From Lachnospiraceae bacterium oral taxon 096 (lineage in GTDB: Bacteria; Bacillota; Clostridia; Lachnospirales; Lachnospiraceae): a DNA stretch of 64,000 nt. The notes under the pieces were generated by a model, which ran no database searches, was not told where the DNA came from, and was given only the letters and a program-made list of their open reading frames with translations. Both the position numbers and the translations under genes were made by a program. The stretch is from contig CP073340.1 in NCBI GenBank assembly GCA_018141845.1, positions 165,001-229,000 of the forward strand, in the 5' to 3' direction. Shown here piece by piece: positions 1 through 8,724 of this stretch (the stretch's first letter is position 1; each line of letters opens with the position of its first letter).

Positions 1-487
<487 letters not shown>

Positions 488-646
488 AAGTTTTGATCTA
501 GGTCACGATTGCACTAGCAATTTGTATCCTATGATTACTGAAGCTTTGTTTTCACAAAGCCAAAGGTTTTATTACATTCTTGAAATTCTTATAAGAAATT
601 TCAGGGTTATGTGTACTGTTTAATCTTTAATTTTCAAGGTTCTAAA
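488..646 (-). promoter_or_regulatory. rRNA leader with two inverted repeats
   Basis: This spacer separates tRNA-Ser(GGA) from the 16S start. It contains a small hairpin (GCTTTG/CAAAGC, 543-560) and a near-perfect inverted repeat at 581-603 (TGAAATT..AATTTCA). These could be leader processing or antitermination structures. I see no convincing separate promoter here, so the 16S gene may be read from the tRNA promoter at 889-917, but a weak internal promoter cannot be excluded. Confidence 0.45.
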
Positions 647-735
647 CGCAGAAAGAGGGATTTGAACCCTCGCAACGCTATTAACGTTCTACTCCCTTTC
701 CAGGGGAGCCCCTTCAGCCACTTGGGTATTTCTGC
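647..735 (-). tRNA. tRNA-Ser (anticodon GGA)
   Basis: An 89-nt cloverleaf with a long variable arm, typical of serine tRNA. The acceptor stem pairs GCAGAAA with TTTCTGC, with G as discriminator. The D arm carries AAGTGGCTGAAGG, the anticodon loop reads CTGGAAA, and the T arm has GGGTTCAAATCCC. No CCA is encoded. It reads UCC and UCU codons. It lies 55 nt downstream of the other serine tRNA and upstream of the 16S gene. Confidence 0.95.
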
Positions 736-789
736 TGAATGACGAAGTTCGTATCCAATTTTCTACTATCATCATTTTTATATGATGAG

Positions 790-875
790 CGGAGAGGGTG
801 GGATTCGAACCCACGCGCCCTTGCGGACAAACGGTTTTCAAGACCGCCTCGTTATGACCACTTCGATACCTCTCC
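790..875 (-). tRNA. tRNA-Ser (anticodon TGA)
   Basis: An 86-nt class II tRNA. The acceptor stem pairs GGAGAGG with CCTCTCC, followed by discriminator G. The anticodon loop is CTTGAAA, giving anticodon TGA for UCA and related codons. The variable arm is long and the T arm is GGGTTCGAATCCC. No CCA is encoded. It is the first transcribed gene after the promoter at 889-917. Confidence 0.95.
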
Positions 876-888
876 GTAACGCTCGTTT

Positions 889-917
889 ATAATACCTAAT
901 TTTTACAATAAAGTCAA
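889..917 (-). promoter_or_regulatory. promoter of tRNA-Ser pair (and perhaps 16S)
   Basis: On the minus strand, -35 TTGACT (912-917) and -10 TATTAT (889-894) are separated by exactly 17 bases, just upstream of tRNA-Ser(TGA). This is close to the sigma-A consensus. Confidence 0.75.
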
Positions 918-950
918 CAGTTTTTTTTATTTTTTTTAAAAAAATTTTAA

Positions 951-991
951 AATCGCTAAAAACTCGCCAAAACATCAAGTTTTTAGCGATT
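951..991 (-). terminator. terminator after ispD
   Basis: A 14-bp perfect stem (AATCGCTAAAAACT with AGTTTTTAGCGATT) sits just past the ispD stop. On the minus strand a T-rich tract follows. It closes the YcxB-tsaE-tsaB-rimI-rnz-tsaD-ispD gene run and separates it from the tRNA promoter. Confidence 0.85.
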
Positions 992-995
992 CAAT

Positions 996-1682
996 CTATT
1001 GTAAAAACTCTTCTGCAATGCCGATATCTTCTGGTGTCGTCACCTTAATATTTTGATACATCCCCATCGTAAGCTTTGCTCTTTTTCCCAGTATCTTTTC
1101 CAACACCATGGCATCATCTGTAATGCCATCCAATTTTTTTTCCAACACACATTGATCATAGGCCCTCTTACAATCCGCATAAAAAAATGTCTGTGGTGTC
1201 TGTATACTCCAAAGCTTCCTTCGATCTGGTGTCTGTGCACCAAATCCATCCTCATCGGCGAAACGAATGGTATCCTTTACAGGCACTGCAAGTACACTCG
1301 CTCCATACTTTATCGTATCCTCAATACCTCTTTGAATATGTAAGTCATCAACCATAGGTCTTGCCCCATCATGAATCGATACAATATCGCACCGAGCCTC
1401 TTCTAAAGCCTTTAATCCCTCATATACAGAAAAATATCGCTCACTTCCCCCAGCAACAATATACTTTACTTTTTTTATTCCATGTTCTTTCAGAAGCTGA
1501 GCACAATACTCCTCATCTCCTCCAGTGACAACCAGTGCAACTACATCCACCTTACTTTTTTCAAATGCAAGAAGAGAATGAATTAGCAGTGGCTTTTTTG
1601 CCACTTCCAGATATTGCTTTGGAATCTCCATTCCCATTCGGCTTCCACGACCTGCTGCAAGTACCACTGCACCAATTTTCAT
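996..1682 (-). CDS. ispD: 2-C-methyl-D-erythritol 4-phosphate cytidylyltransferase
   Basis: IspD joins CTP and methylerythritol phosphate in the non-mevalonate isoprenoid pathway, in the cytoplasm. The 228-residue length is normal. The N-terminal nucleotide-binding signature AAGRGSRMG (residues 10-18) with a following K, and the HDGARP motif (about 104-109), are both present. It is the last gene of its operon. Its ATG shares an A with the TAA of tsaD (TAATG), so translation is probably coupled, and an AAGGAG lies just upstream. A terminator follows at 951-991. Confidence 0.95.
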   Translation of the reverse strand: MKIGAVVLAAGRGSRMGMEIPKQYLEVAKKPLLIHSLLAFEKSKVDVVALVVTGGDEEYCAQLLKEHGIKKVKYIVAGGSERYFSVYEGLKALEEARCDIVSIHDGARPMVDDLHIQRGIEDTIKYGASVLAVPVKDTIRFADEDGFGAQTPDRRKLWSIQTPQTFFYADCKRAYDQCVLEKKLDGITDDAMVLEKILGKRAKLTMGMYQNIKVTTPEDIGIAEEFLQ

Positions 1683-2713
1683 TACTCCTTTGCCCTCCCA
1701 AGTAATAAACTCGGAACTGCGTTTAAATCCAGTCCCGCCCTTTTTCCCTGTAAATATTCATAATATCCCGCACTGGCAATCATTGCCGCATTATCTGTAC
1801 AATAAATTCTTGGTGGATAATACAGCAAAAGTTCATTTTCCTTACAAGCTGTCTCCATTTTTTCTCTCAAACAAGAATTTGCGGCCACTCCTCCAGCAAT
1901 GGCAACTTTATGAAAACCAAATTCCTTTGCTGCATCCACTGTGTGCTCCACCAAAACATCCACTATGGCCTTTTGAAATGAGGCCACAAGATCAGCAACA
2001 CAAATCTCTTCCCCCATCATTTTTGCGTGATTTTGATAGTTCAATACTGCCGACTTCACGCCCGAAAAACTAAAATCATACTTTGCTCCAGTAACTTTGG
2101 CCTTTGGAAAAGAAATGGCCTTTGGATTTCCCTCCTTTGCCTTTTGATCAATTTTGGGTCCTCCTGGATAACCAAGCCCCACACTCCTTGCCACCTTATC
2201 AAACGCTTCTCCTGCGGCATCATCTCTTGTTCTTCCAATAATTTCAAAGTCACCATAATCTCGCACTATGGCAAGATTGGTATGTCCTCCCGAAACAATC
2301 AAACAGACAAAGGGTGGTTCTAAATCTGCATGAGAGATAAAATTTGCACTCACATGTCCCTCAATGTGATGTACAGCAACCAATGGCTTTTTTGCTGCAT
2401 AGGCTATCGCCTTCGCCTGTGCTACTCCAACAAGAAGTGCACCGACAAGCCCCGGACCATAGGTCACAGCAATCACATCAATTTCTTCCAAAGTTTTTCC
2501 TGCATCAACAAGTGCCTGCTCAATCACAGGATTGATATTTTCAATATGCTTTCTCGAGGCAATTTCTGGAACAACCCCGCCATACAAGGTATGAAGATCA
2601 ATCTGTGAGGATATCACATTCGAGAGAACCTCTCGACCATTTTTTACCACTGCTGCTGCCGTCTCATCACATGAACTTTCTATTCCCAGGACATAGATAT
2701 CATTCTTCTTCAT
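1682..2713 (-). CDS. tsaD: tRNA N6-threonylcarbamoyladenosine transferase subunit TsaD
   Basis: TsaD transfers the threonylcarbamoyl group to A37 of ANN-decoding tRNAs, working with TsaB and TsaE, both encoded upstream here. It has the ASKHA fold. The metal-binding HxxxH is present (HIEGH, residues 117-121 of the longer reading), as are the GIESSCDET start and SGGHT. I chose the ATG at 2713 because the longer reading begins with an in-frame TTG one codon earlier, and GGAG lies upstream. It overlaps the end of rnz by 14 nt. TsaC/Sua5, the other partner, is not in the window. Confidence 0.96.
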   Translation of the reverse strand: MKKNDIYVLGIESSCDETAAAVVKNGREVLSNVISSQIDLHTLYGGVVPEIASRKHIENINPVIEQALVDAGKTLEEIDVIAVTYGPGLVGALLVGVAQAKAIAYAAKKPLVAVHHIEGHVSANFISHADLEPPFVCLIVSGGHTNLAIVRDYGDFEIIGRTRDDAAGEAFDKVARSVGLGYPGGPKIDQKAKEGNPKAISFPKAKVTGAKYDFSFSGVKSAVLNYQNHAKMMGEEICVADLVASFQKAIVDVLVEHTVDAAKEFGFHKVAIAGGVAANSCLREKMETACKENELLLYYPPRIYCTDNAAMIASAGYYEYLQGKRAGLDLNAVPSLLLGRAKE

Positions 2714-3614
2714 CAAATCTCAACTCCTTTGTCCACCCATCTCTTGCTGCCTTGGTATTTTCAAATATTTTTTTCACCTGATCCATGTACTCTTCTGGGT
2801 GGTTGAGCGATGGACTATAATGGGTTAACCACATTTCCTTTGGATTGGCTTTTTTCGCTAACTGTGCTGCCTCATACATGGTCATATGCTTATTTTCTCT
2901 CGCCTTTTCTTCTTTTCCTTCCTCACCATACATCCCCTCACAAATAAATAAATCTGCATCCTTTGCATATTCTGCAATCACTGGCACTGGTCGGCTGTCT
3001 GTACAATAACTTACTTTTAATCCCCTGCGTTCTGCTCCCATAACCATATCAGGTGTATAGATAGTTTCACCATCACATATAGTTTCGCCTTTTTGCAATT
3101 TATTCCAAAACTTGAGTGGAATATTTAATTCTTTTGCCCTTTGGGCATTAAACTTTCCCTTTCTAGGAATAGTGATGGAATATCCATAGCAGAGCACATT
3201 GTGGTTGACACGGTAAGCCTCAATTTGATAAGGACCGATCTGCATTTTTTCCTCATTTTCCTTAAATTCATAAAACTCCAACTCAAAGGGTAGTTCTGGT
3301 GCAATCGTTCGGAGTGCTCCGACCACTCGCTCAAGTCCCTTTGGTCCAATTAACTTTACAGGTTCTACTCTCTCCGCATTGCCAAGTGTCAACAATAGCC
3401 CCGGCAATCCACTAATATGGTCGGCATGATAGTGGGTAAAACAAATGACATCGATGGGTTTGGGACTCCATCCCTTTTCCTTCATCGCAATCTGCGTTCC
3501 CTCCCCACAGTCAATTAACAAATTGCTGCCATCGCATCGACACATCAGCGATGTCAGCCATCGGTAGGGCAGGGGCATCATCCCTCCTGTTCCCAACAAA
3601 CAAATATCTAACAT
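2700..3614 (-). CDS. rnz: ribonuclease Z
   Basis: RNase Z trims the 3' trailer of tRNA precursors. The 304-residue protein is a metallo-beta-lactamase fold enzyme with the zinc motif THYHADH (near residue 60) and the downstream GLPGLL typical of the short RNase Z form. Later ligands are visible in CTDSRP (about 206) and LTHYSP (about 264). tRNA genes here do not encode CCA, which fits a need for this enzyme. It sits between rimI and tsaD, overlapping each slightly. The RBS GAGGAAG supports the ATG at 3614. Confidence 0.94.
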   Translation of the reverse strand: MLDICLLGTGGMMPLPYRWLTSLMCRCDGSNLLIDCGEGTQIAMKEKGWSPKPIDVICFTHYHADHISGLPGLLLTLGNAERVEPVKLIGPKGLERVVGALRTIAPELPFELEFYEFKENEEKMQIGPYQIEAYRVNHNVLCYGYSITIPRKGKFNAQRAKELNIPLKFWNKLQKGETICDGETIYTPDMVMGAERRGLKVSYCTDSRPVPVIAEYAKDADLFICEGMYGEEGKEEKARENKHMTMYEAAQLAKKANPKEMWLTHYSPSLNHPEEYMDQVKKIFENTKAARDGWTKELRFDEEE

Positions 3615-4048
3615 TTTTCTTCCTCTTTTTTCATTAAAATTGCATCCTCTACTGGATTTATGTAATATTCTTTGCGCCTTCCAATCTCAACAAATCCATA
3701 CTTTTGATATAGAGCGATAGCTGGTTCATTGGAGACTCTAACCTCTAAAAACTGTTTTACAATATTTTTCTGCCTACATACCTCTTGCATCACTTCCATC
3801 AATTGCCACGCACAATGCATCTTCCTTTTTTCTGGCACCACAGCAATGCGAAATACTTCTGCTTCATCTTGTACTATCCGAAAATCAATATATCCAACGA
3901 TGCTCTCTTTTTCTCTATACACATAGACTTCATCATAGACACCTTCAAGAGCCGAAGTGATCATCTTTTTTGTCCAAGCATCTTTAAAGCAAAGATTCTC
4001 TACTGCTTGAATTGCCAAAACATCTCCCATTTCTGCCTTTGTAATCAC
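3608..4048 (-). CDS. rimI: ribosomal protein S18 alanine N-acetyltransferase-like GNAT
   Basis: A 146-residue GNAT acetyltransferase. In the operon context tsaB-rimI-(rnz)-tsaD it matches RimI, which acetylates the N-terminus of S18, although substrate use in Firmicutes is broader. The acetyl-CoA region is unusual: the expected RxxGxG/A loop reads KRKMHCAWQL (about 75-84), a degenerate Q/RxxGxA. The core FLEVRVSNEPAIALYQKYGFVEIGRRKEYY (about 99-128) is well conserved. The start overlaps the tsaB stop by 4 nt. Confidence 0.85.
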   Translation of the reverse strand: MITKAEMGDVLAIQAVENLCFKDAWTKKMITSALEGVYDEVYVYREKESIVGYIDFRIVQDEAEVFRIAVVPEKRKMHCAWQLMEVMQEVCRQKNIVKQFLEVRVSNEPAIALYQKYGFVEIGRRKEYYINPVEDAILMKKEEEKC

Positions 4049-4749
4049 AGCTTTTTCATTGCCTCTTCTCTCTCTCTTTCTGCTTGACTCTTCCTCAAAT
4101 AGTTTGGGGCAAAATCGCTTGCAGAAACCATCTTATTTTCTCTGGCATAACAAAGCCCAAGGCTAGCCACTGATGCAGCTCTTTGCCGATTTTGATGTGC
4201 CATAGCAAATGTATAGGGAATTGTGATTTCATTTTCAATCATTTTTTGATATACAGGAACGCCATCACCCAAAAAAATAACTCGTTCTCCCCTTGCATTT
4301 AATTCTAAAATCAATTCGTGCATATCCACAGCTCTCTGTGCACAAATCACTTTCAAATCTCTATCGCAGTAATAAAGCCCATTATAAACTTGATTTCTTC
4401 TTGCATCCATAATCGGACAAATGAGGGCATCACTGCCACAGAGATTGTAGGCCGTTGCATCCAATGTTGGCACATGAATCAATGGCTTTTGAAGAGCAAA
4501 TCCCAACCCCTTGGCTGTCGCCGCACCTATGCGAAGCCCCGTAAATGACCCCGGACCACCAGAAACCGCAATGGCATCAATCTCTTGCAATTCCATCCCA
4601 AGCATACGCATCACCTCATCGAGCATGGGCAATAGTGTCTGCGAATGAGTCTTCTTAAAGTTTACGGTGTACTCCGCAAGCATATTTTCATCTTCAACAA
4701 TGGCAATCGATGCTACTAAAGAAGAACTCTCAATTCCTAATATCTTCAT
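4045..4749 (-). CDS. tsaB: tRNA threonylcarbamoyladenosine biosynthesis protein TsaB
   Basis: TsaB is the inactive ASKHA paralogue that dimerises with TsaD for t6A synthesis. The 234-residue protein starts with MKILGIESSS and has the conserved SGGPGSFTGLRIG segment (about 64-76). It lacks the TsaD HxxxH, as expected. It overlaps tsaE by 20 nt and rimI by 4 nt, indicating tight co-translation. Confidence 0.94.
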   Translation of the reverse strand: MKILGIESSSLVASIAIVEDENMLAEYTVNFKKTHSQTLLPMLDEVMRMLGMELQEIDAIAVSGGPGSFTGLRIGAATAKGLGFALQKPLIHVPTLDATAYNLCGSDALICPIMDARRNQVYNGLYYCDRDLKVICAQRAVDMHELILELNARGERVIFLGDGVPVYQKMIENEITIPYTFAMAHQNRQRAASVASLGLCYARENKMVSASDFAPNYLRKSQAEREREEAMKKL

Positions 4750-5176
4750 TATTCCATCCCCTTACAACAATCTTTCGATAGTCAAATCCTTTTTCTGGAT
4801 CCTTAATAATCTCCACATAAATGGCATTATCTGGTATCAATTCCACAATCAAATTTGACCACTCCACAAGAGATACCCCCGAACCAAAAAAATAATCTTC
4901 ATATCCGATCTCATCCATCTCATCAATATCCGAAATCCGATAGACATCAAAGTGATACAACGGCATTTTGCCCTCCTCATAGATTTGCACAATCGTAAAG
5001 GTTGGACTGGTAATAGGCTCTGTAATCCCCAGTCCCAGGGCAAAGCCCTTGGCAAATACCGTTTTTCCCACACCAAGGTCACCATCTAAACAGACAATAC
5101 TTCCTGCCTCCAGCTTTTCTGCCATCTTTTTTGCAAAATCCATGGTCTCTTCCTGTGAATATGTCTCTATCTCCAT
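4730..5176 (-). CDS. tsaE: tRNA threonylcarbamoyladenosine biosynthesis ATPase TsaE
   Basis: TsaE is the P-loop ATPase that resets the TsaBD complex. A Walker A GDLGVGKT and the ITSPTFTI segment are clear. A longer in-frame reading exists to 5242, but the ATG at 5176 is preferred: it gives the normal family length (148 aa), begins MEIETYSQEET as in relatives, and shares its A with the TAA of the upstream YcxB-like gene (TAATG). Confidence 0.93.
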   Translation of the reverse strand: MEIETYSQEETMDFAKKMAEKLEAGSIVCLDGDLGVGKTVFAKGFALGLGITEPITSPTFTIVQIYEEGKMPLYHFDVYRISDIDEMDEIGYEDYFFGSGVSLVEWSNLIVELIPDNAIYVEIIKDPEKGFDYRKIVVRGWNNEDIRN

Positions 5177-5667
5177 TAAAAATTCCTCACTCTTGTATTT
5201 GCTCGAATTATTGTCAAAAGCTTCTCCCTGTCTTTTTGCCAATAGCGTTTGGGAACCAAATAAGCTCTCACATGATCAAAATAAATAATCAGCAGGTCTC
5301 TCTTTATCATGCTCTTATAGACATTATCCCAAGTATAATGGATCTCTTGGTCGCCCTGCCTAGCATCAATCCCCTCATTTGAAAATTCAAGATGCATTCC
5401 CTGTTCAATGGCCTCTGACCTCGCCTGACTTGCAGCCTTTAGGTAGAGTATTGCTGGCTGAATCACTGAAAAGAGTAATCCTAACAACAATAAAATTGCC
5501 CTGTGATTGACCGCCAACATATTCCATCGAAAAATTAAATATCCCAGAGAAACGACCGTAATCAATACATTAAAAACTCCTTGAAAACCACGCGATGCAT
5601 GATAGAGAGAAAACCTCCAAATATCTTTGGTGCTCAATCGCATATCAATGACCACTTTTTCTTCCAT
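5176..5667 (-). CDS. YcxB-like membrane protein
   Basis: A 163-residue protein with two predicted membrane helices close together (about residues 25-75: VFNVLITVVSLGYLIF and AILLLLGLLFSVIQPAIL). A soluble C-terminal domain follows with the pattern EGIDARQGDQEIHYTWDNVYK, characteristic of YcxB-like proteins of unknown function. The start at 5667 is chosen over an upstream one because GGAGG lies 7 nt before it. It is the first gene of the tsaE-ispD run. There is no clear promoter in the 80-bp gap to hom, so it may be read through from hom. Confidence 0.72.
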   Translation of the reverse strand: MEEKVVIDMRLSTKDIWRFSLYHASRGFQGVFNVLITVVSLGYLIFRWNMLAVNHRAILLLLGLLFSVIQPAILYLKAASQARSEAIEQGMHLEFSNEGIDARQGDQEIHYTWDNVYKSMIKRDLLIIYFDHVRAYLVPKRYWQKDREKLLTIIRANTRVRNF

Positions 5668-5693
5668 AATTTTCCTCCACTGCGAAACCAAAG

Positions 5694-5723
5694 GAGAGGA
5701 AAGTGGCCTCCCACCTTCCTCTC
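5694..5723 (-). terminator. strong hairpin after hom
   Basis: A 13-bp stem (GAGAGGAA.GTGG with CCAC.TTCCTCTC, one G-U pair) lies between hom and the YcxB-like gene. The sequence after it on the minus strand is CTTTGGTTTCG, only weakly T-rich. It may be a leaky terminator or an mRNA-stabilising hairpin. Confidence 0.5.
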
Positions 5724-5747
5724 TCAAAGTATTCCCATCTTTTCTCA

Positions 5748-6962
5748 TTACAATATTGCACGAATAAATTTGATGGTCTCTGGAATTTTCTCCACAATCT
5801 GCTTAAAGTCATCTTCCTTCATTGTGCCTGTCAGAATAGCAAATTCGTCTTCTCCCTCAAGTTGCAATACTTTTACCTCACCAAAAGCTTTTTTGCACTT
5901 TTCAATCAAAGCTGTATCATTGCCACTAAAACGAACAAAATACTGATGTGTGGACTCCTTGATGTCCTCAACCTTTGCCTTTTCACTGCCCCAACCCATT
6001 GGCACATTTTTATTCTTATGTCTTGCACTTGCAATAATATCAGCCACAACTGCACTTGCTGTTGGAAGTTTTCCTGCTCCACTTCCATAGAGCATACTCT
6101 TGCCGAGCATATTTCCCTCAATCATAATTCCATTGTACACACCTCGAACCATATAGAGCAAGTGACGGTCAGTAATCATCATTGGGCAGACATACGCATA
6201 GAGTCGACTTTTTTCTACCTTCATACTACCAAATAATTTCAATGAACCATGAAATAATTTCGCATAGGCAAAATCAATTTTCTCAATTTTGCTGATTCCC
6301 TCTGTGTAGATTTCTTCAAAATCCACTTCCTTGCCTGTGGCCAAAGAAGCCAAAATCGCAATCTTTCTGCAGGCATCAAATCCCTCTACATCTGCCTCAG
6401 GATTTCTCTCGGCATAACCTAGCTTTTGTGCCTGTGTAAGTGCCTGCTCAAATGTCTCGCCATCTTCATCCATCTTAGTCAAAATATAGTTGGTGGTTCC
6501 ATTTAAGATACCTGTAATCTCTCGAATTTTTTCACCTGCATAGGCCTTAGTTAATGTGCGGATAACAGGAATTCCACCACCTACACTTGCCTCAAACATA
6601 AAGTTTACATTATTCTCCTTGGCCACTTGAATCAACTCTGTACCACGAGCTGCCACCAATGCCTTGTTCGAGGTTACCGCATGTTTTCCAGACTTTAATA
6701 CTGCCTTGACAAATTCATAGGCTGGGCTCACTCCACCCATCGTCTCAACAACGATATCAATTTCTTTATCGTTTAAAATTTCATTGAAATCGTGGACAAT
6801 TAAATTCTCTACTTCCTGACCTTTAAAATCCTTCAAATCAAGAATTTTCTTTACACGAATATCATCCCAAATCTCAGCTTTAATTGCCTCATTATTATGT
6901 TTAATAACTTCATAAACACCTGAACCAATGGTACCAAATCCCATTATTGCAACATTAATCAT
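5748..6962 (-). CDS. hom: homoserine dehydrogenase
   Basis: Hom reduces aspartate semialdehyde to homoserine on the route to threonine and methionine. It has an N-terminal Rossmann motif GFGTIGSGV (residues 8-16), the SNKALVAARG segment (about 97-106), the catalytic core GILNGTTNYIL and EADVEGFDA, and a C-terminal ACT domain (about 325-404) for probable threonine feedback. The length of 404 is slightly short of the common 420-430. It follows the ACT protein PheB by 5 nt. Its pathway partners thrC and metK are in the window. Confidence 0.96.
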   Translation of the reverse strand: MINVAIMGFGTIGSGVYEVIKHNNEAIKAEIWDDIRVKKILDLKDFKGQEVENLIVHDFNEILNDKEIDIVVETMGGVSPAYEFVKAVLKSGKHAVTSNKALVAARGTELIQVAKENNVNFMFEASVGGGIPVIRTLTKAYAGEKIREITGILNGTTNYILTKMDEDGETFEQALTQAQKLGYAERNPEADVEGFDACRKIAILASLATGKEVDFEEIYTEGISKIEKIDFAYAKLFHGSLKLFGSMKVEKSRLYAYVCPMMITDRHLLYMVRGVYNGIMIEGNMLGKSMLYGSGAGKLPTASAVVADIIASARHKNKNVPMGWGSEKAKVEDIKESTHQYFVRFSGNDTALIEKCKKAFGEVKVLQLEGEDEFAILTGTMKEDDFKQIVEKIPETIKFIRAIL

Positions 6963-6967
6963 TTTTC

Positions 6968-7411
6968 CTACTCCCTAGCTAATATTTTTACATCGCAGAT
7001 ACCTTCTCTGTTTTCAATATCATCCACCATTTTGGATAGATTTCCCGTATCTTGTAATATTTCTACGGACAAAGATATACTTGCTACGCCATTGACCGGA
7101 ATGGACTGATGGATGGTCAGAATATTGGCATGATAAATTGCCACAATATGCAATAAATCCGACAATAACCCAGGTTCATCCATAATCTGCATAGCCAGTG
7201 TAATCGTTCTTCCCTTGGCATTATCATTAAATGGAAAAATATCATCTTTATATTTATAAAACGAACTTCTACTGATATTAGTTCGATCAGCAGCTTCTTT
7301 GACCGATATGGACTTGTCCGAATTCAATAGACGCTTTGCTTCTACGACTCGAAGAAGCACATCTGGAATTGCCTTTTCCTTTACCACATAGTATTTACAT
7401 TCCTTCTCCAA
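6968..7411 (-). CDS. pheB: ACT domain-containing protein PheB (UPF0735)
   Basis: A member of the UPF0735/PheB family, with an N-terminal helix-turn-helix-like segment (SVKEAADRTNISRSSFYKYKD) and a C-terminal ACT domain. B. subtilis pheB is linked to hom/thr genes and its exact role is not settled; amino-acid sensing is inferred. The start is TTG at 7411. It has GGAGGG 7 nt upstream and gives 147 residues, the family length as I recall it. The alternative GTG at 7459 would lie upstream of the predicted -10. Confidence 0.85.
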   Translation of the reverse strand: MEKECKYYVVKEKAIPDVLLRVVEAKRLLNSDKSISVKEAADRTNISRSSFYKYKDDIFPFNDNAKGRTITLAMQIMDEPGLLSDLLHIVAIYHANILTIHQSIPVNGVASISLSVEILQDTGNLSKMVDDIENREGICDVKILARE

Positions 7412-7449
7412 GTGTTCGCCCTCCGGAAACAATTGTTTTTTACTAAACG

Positions 7450-7478
7450 AGTCTACCACGAAGAGTAAAAAAAATCAA
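7450..7478 (-). promoter_or_regulatory. pheB-hom promoter
   Basis: On the minus strand, -35 TTGATT (7473-7478) and -10 TAGACT (7450-7455) have a 17-nt spacer. It overlaps the T tract of the upstream terminator and gives a leader of about 30 nt before the TTG start at 7411. Confidence 0.5.
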
Positions 7479-7507
7479 GGCAAGCACAATAATTTATTGC
7501 ACCTGCC
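7467..7507 (-). terminator. terminator after prfB
   Basis: An inverted repeat at 7479-7507 (GGCAGGTGCAATAA with TTATTGTGCTTGCC on the minus strand) is followed by TTGATTTTTTTT. It lies directly past the prfB stop. Confidence 0.85.
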
Positions 7508-7514
7508 CATACTC

Positions 7515-8661
7515 TTATTCTATATCTCCCATATCCTGCTGTGAACCATCTGGTCTTCCCAGACTATCCCAAGTTAAATAGGCAATAATAAATTTATCAA
7601 TATCTCCGTCTAGCACGGCCTGTGCGTTGCCACTCTCGCATCCTGTTCGATGATCTTTGACCATGGTATAGGGCTGCAAAATATAGGAACGAATTTGGCT
7701 TCCCCATGCAACATCCTTGACATCTCCTCGAATATCCGACAGCTTATCCACATGGGCTTGCTGTTTGAGCATAAAAAGTTTTGCCTTTAGCATCTGCATT
7801 GCCACATCTTTATTTTGGAATTGACTTCTCTGGGACTGACATTGCACAACTACTCCTGTAGGAATATGAGTGATGCGAACTGCAGAAGAAGTCTTGTTAA
7901 TATGCTGTCCACCTGCACCAGATGAGCGATAGGTATCAACACGCAAATCATCAGGATTAATTTCTACCTCTAGATCTTCGTCCATCTCTGGCATAATATC
8001 ACAGGAAACAAAAGATGTTTGACGCTTTCCCGCCGTATTAAATGGGGAAATACGTACCAAGCGATGAACCCCATGTTCACTGCGAAGATATCCGTAGGCA
8101 TTTTCGCCCTCCACTTTCATTGTAATGGACTTAATGCCCGCCTCATCACCATCGAGATAATCAAGCACTTCCAGAGAATATCCCTTATTCTGTGCCCACC
8201 TTGTATACATTCGATAGAGCATCTCGCACCAGTCACAGGACTCTGTTCCTCCTGCACCTGCACCAAGCTTTAAAATGGCATTATTTCGGTCATATGGACC
8301 ACTCAATAGAGTTTGTACCTTCATTTGCTCCACACCATCGACAAATTCATTGAGCATCTGCTCAATCTCTGGAATTAAACTCTCATCATTTTCCTCATAT
8401 CCCATCTCAATCAGTGTTCCAATGTCCTCATACTCACTCTCTAAATGTCGATACGCTTCCACTGTATCTTTCAATGCCTTTGCTTCTTTGACAAGTTTTG
8501 TGGATTGTTCTGGATTATCCCAAAAATCTGGCTCTTCCATCGCTCGATCCAACTCCACAATTCTTCTTTCCTTACTATCTAAGTCAAAGTGAATCCCTCA
8601 CTTCCAACAATGTACTTTCATAGGAAGACAGTTTATATTTAAACTGGTCTAACTCAACCAC
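7515..8661 (-). CDS. prfB: peptide chain release factor 2, programmed +1 frameshift
   Basis: RF2 ends translation at UGA and UAA. The gene is in two frames. Translation starts at GTG 8661 (AGAAGG 7 nt upstream) and runs 25 codons to CTT TGA (8589-8584). After a +1 slip over CTTTGAC it continues from GAC at 8585 to 7515, for about 381 residues. The shift region carries the usual AGGG just before CTTTGA. The downstream frame has the RF2 core, including GAGGQHIN (GGQ peptidyl-hydrolysis motif). The stop-codon-reading SPF tripeptide was not located by eye. It follows secA by 63 nt and ends at the terminator 7467-7507. Confidence 0.95.
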
Positions 8662-8724
8662 ATCATCACCTTCTTTCTAAGTTGTAAATAGGGGACCGCA
8701 GATGCAGCCCCCAAAATGCACAAA

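Noticed and set aside
7411..7459. GTG at 7459 as the pheB start
   Set aside because: It would lie upstream of the predicted -10 and lacks an RBS.
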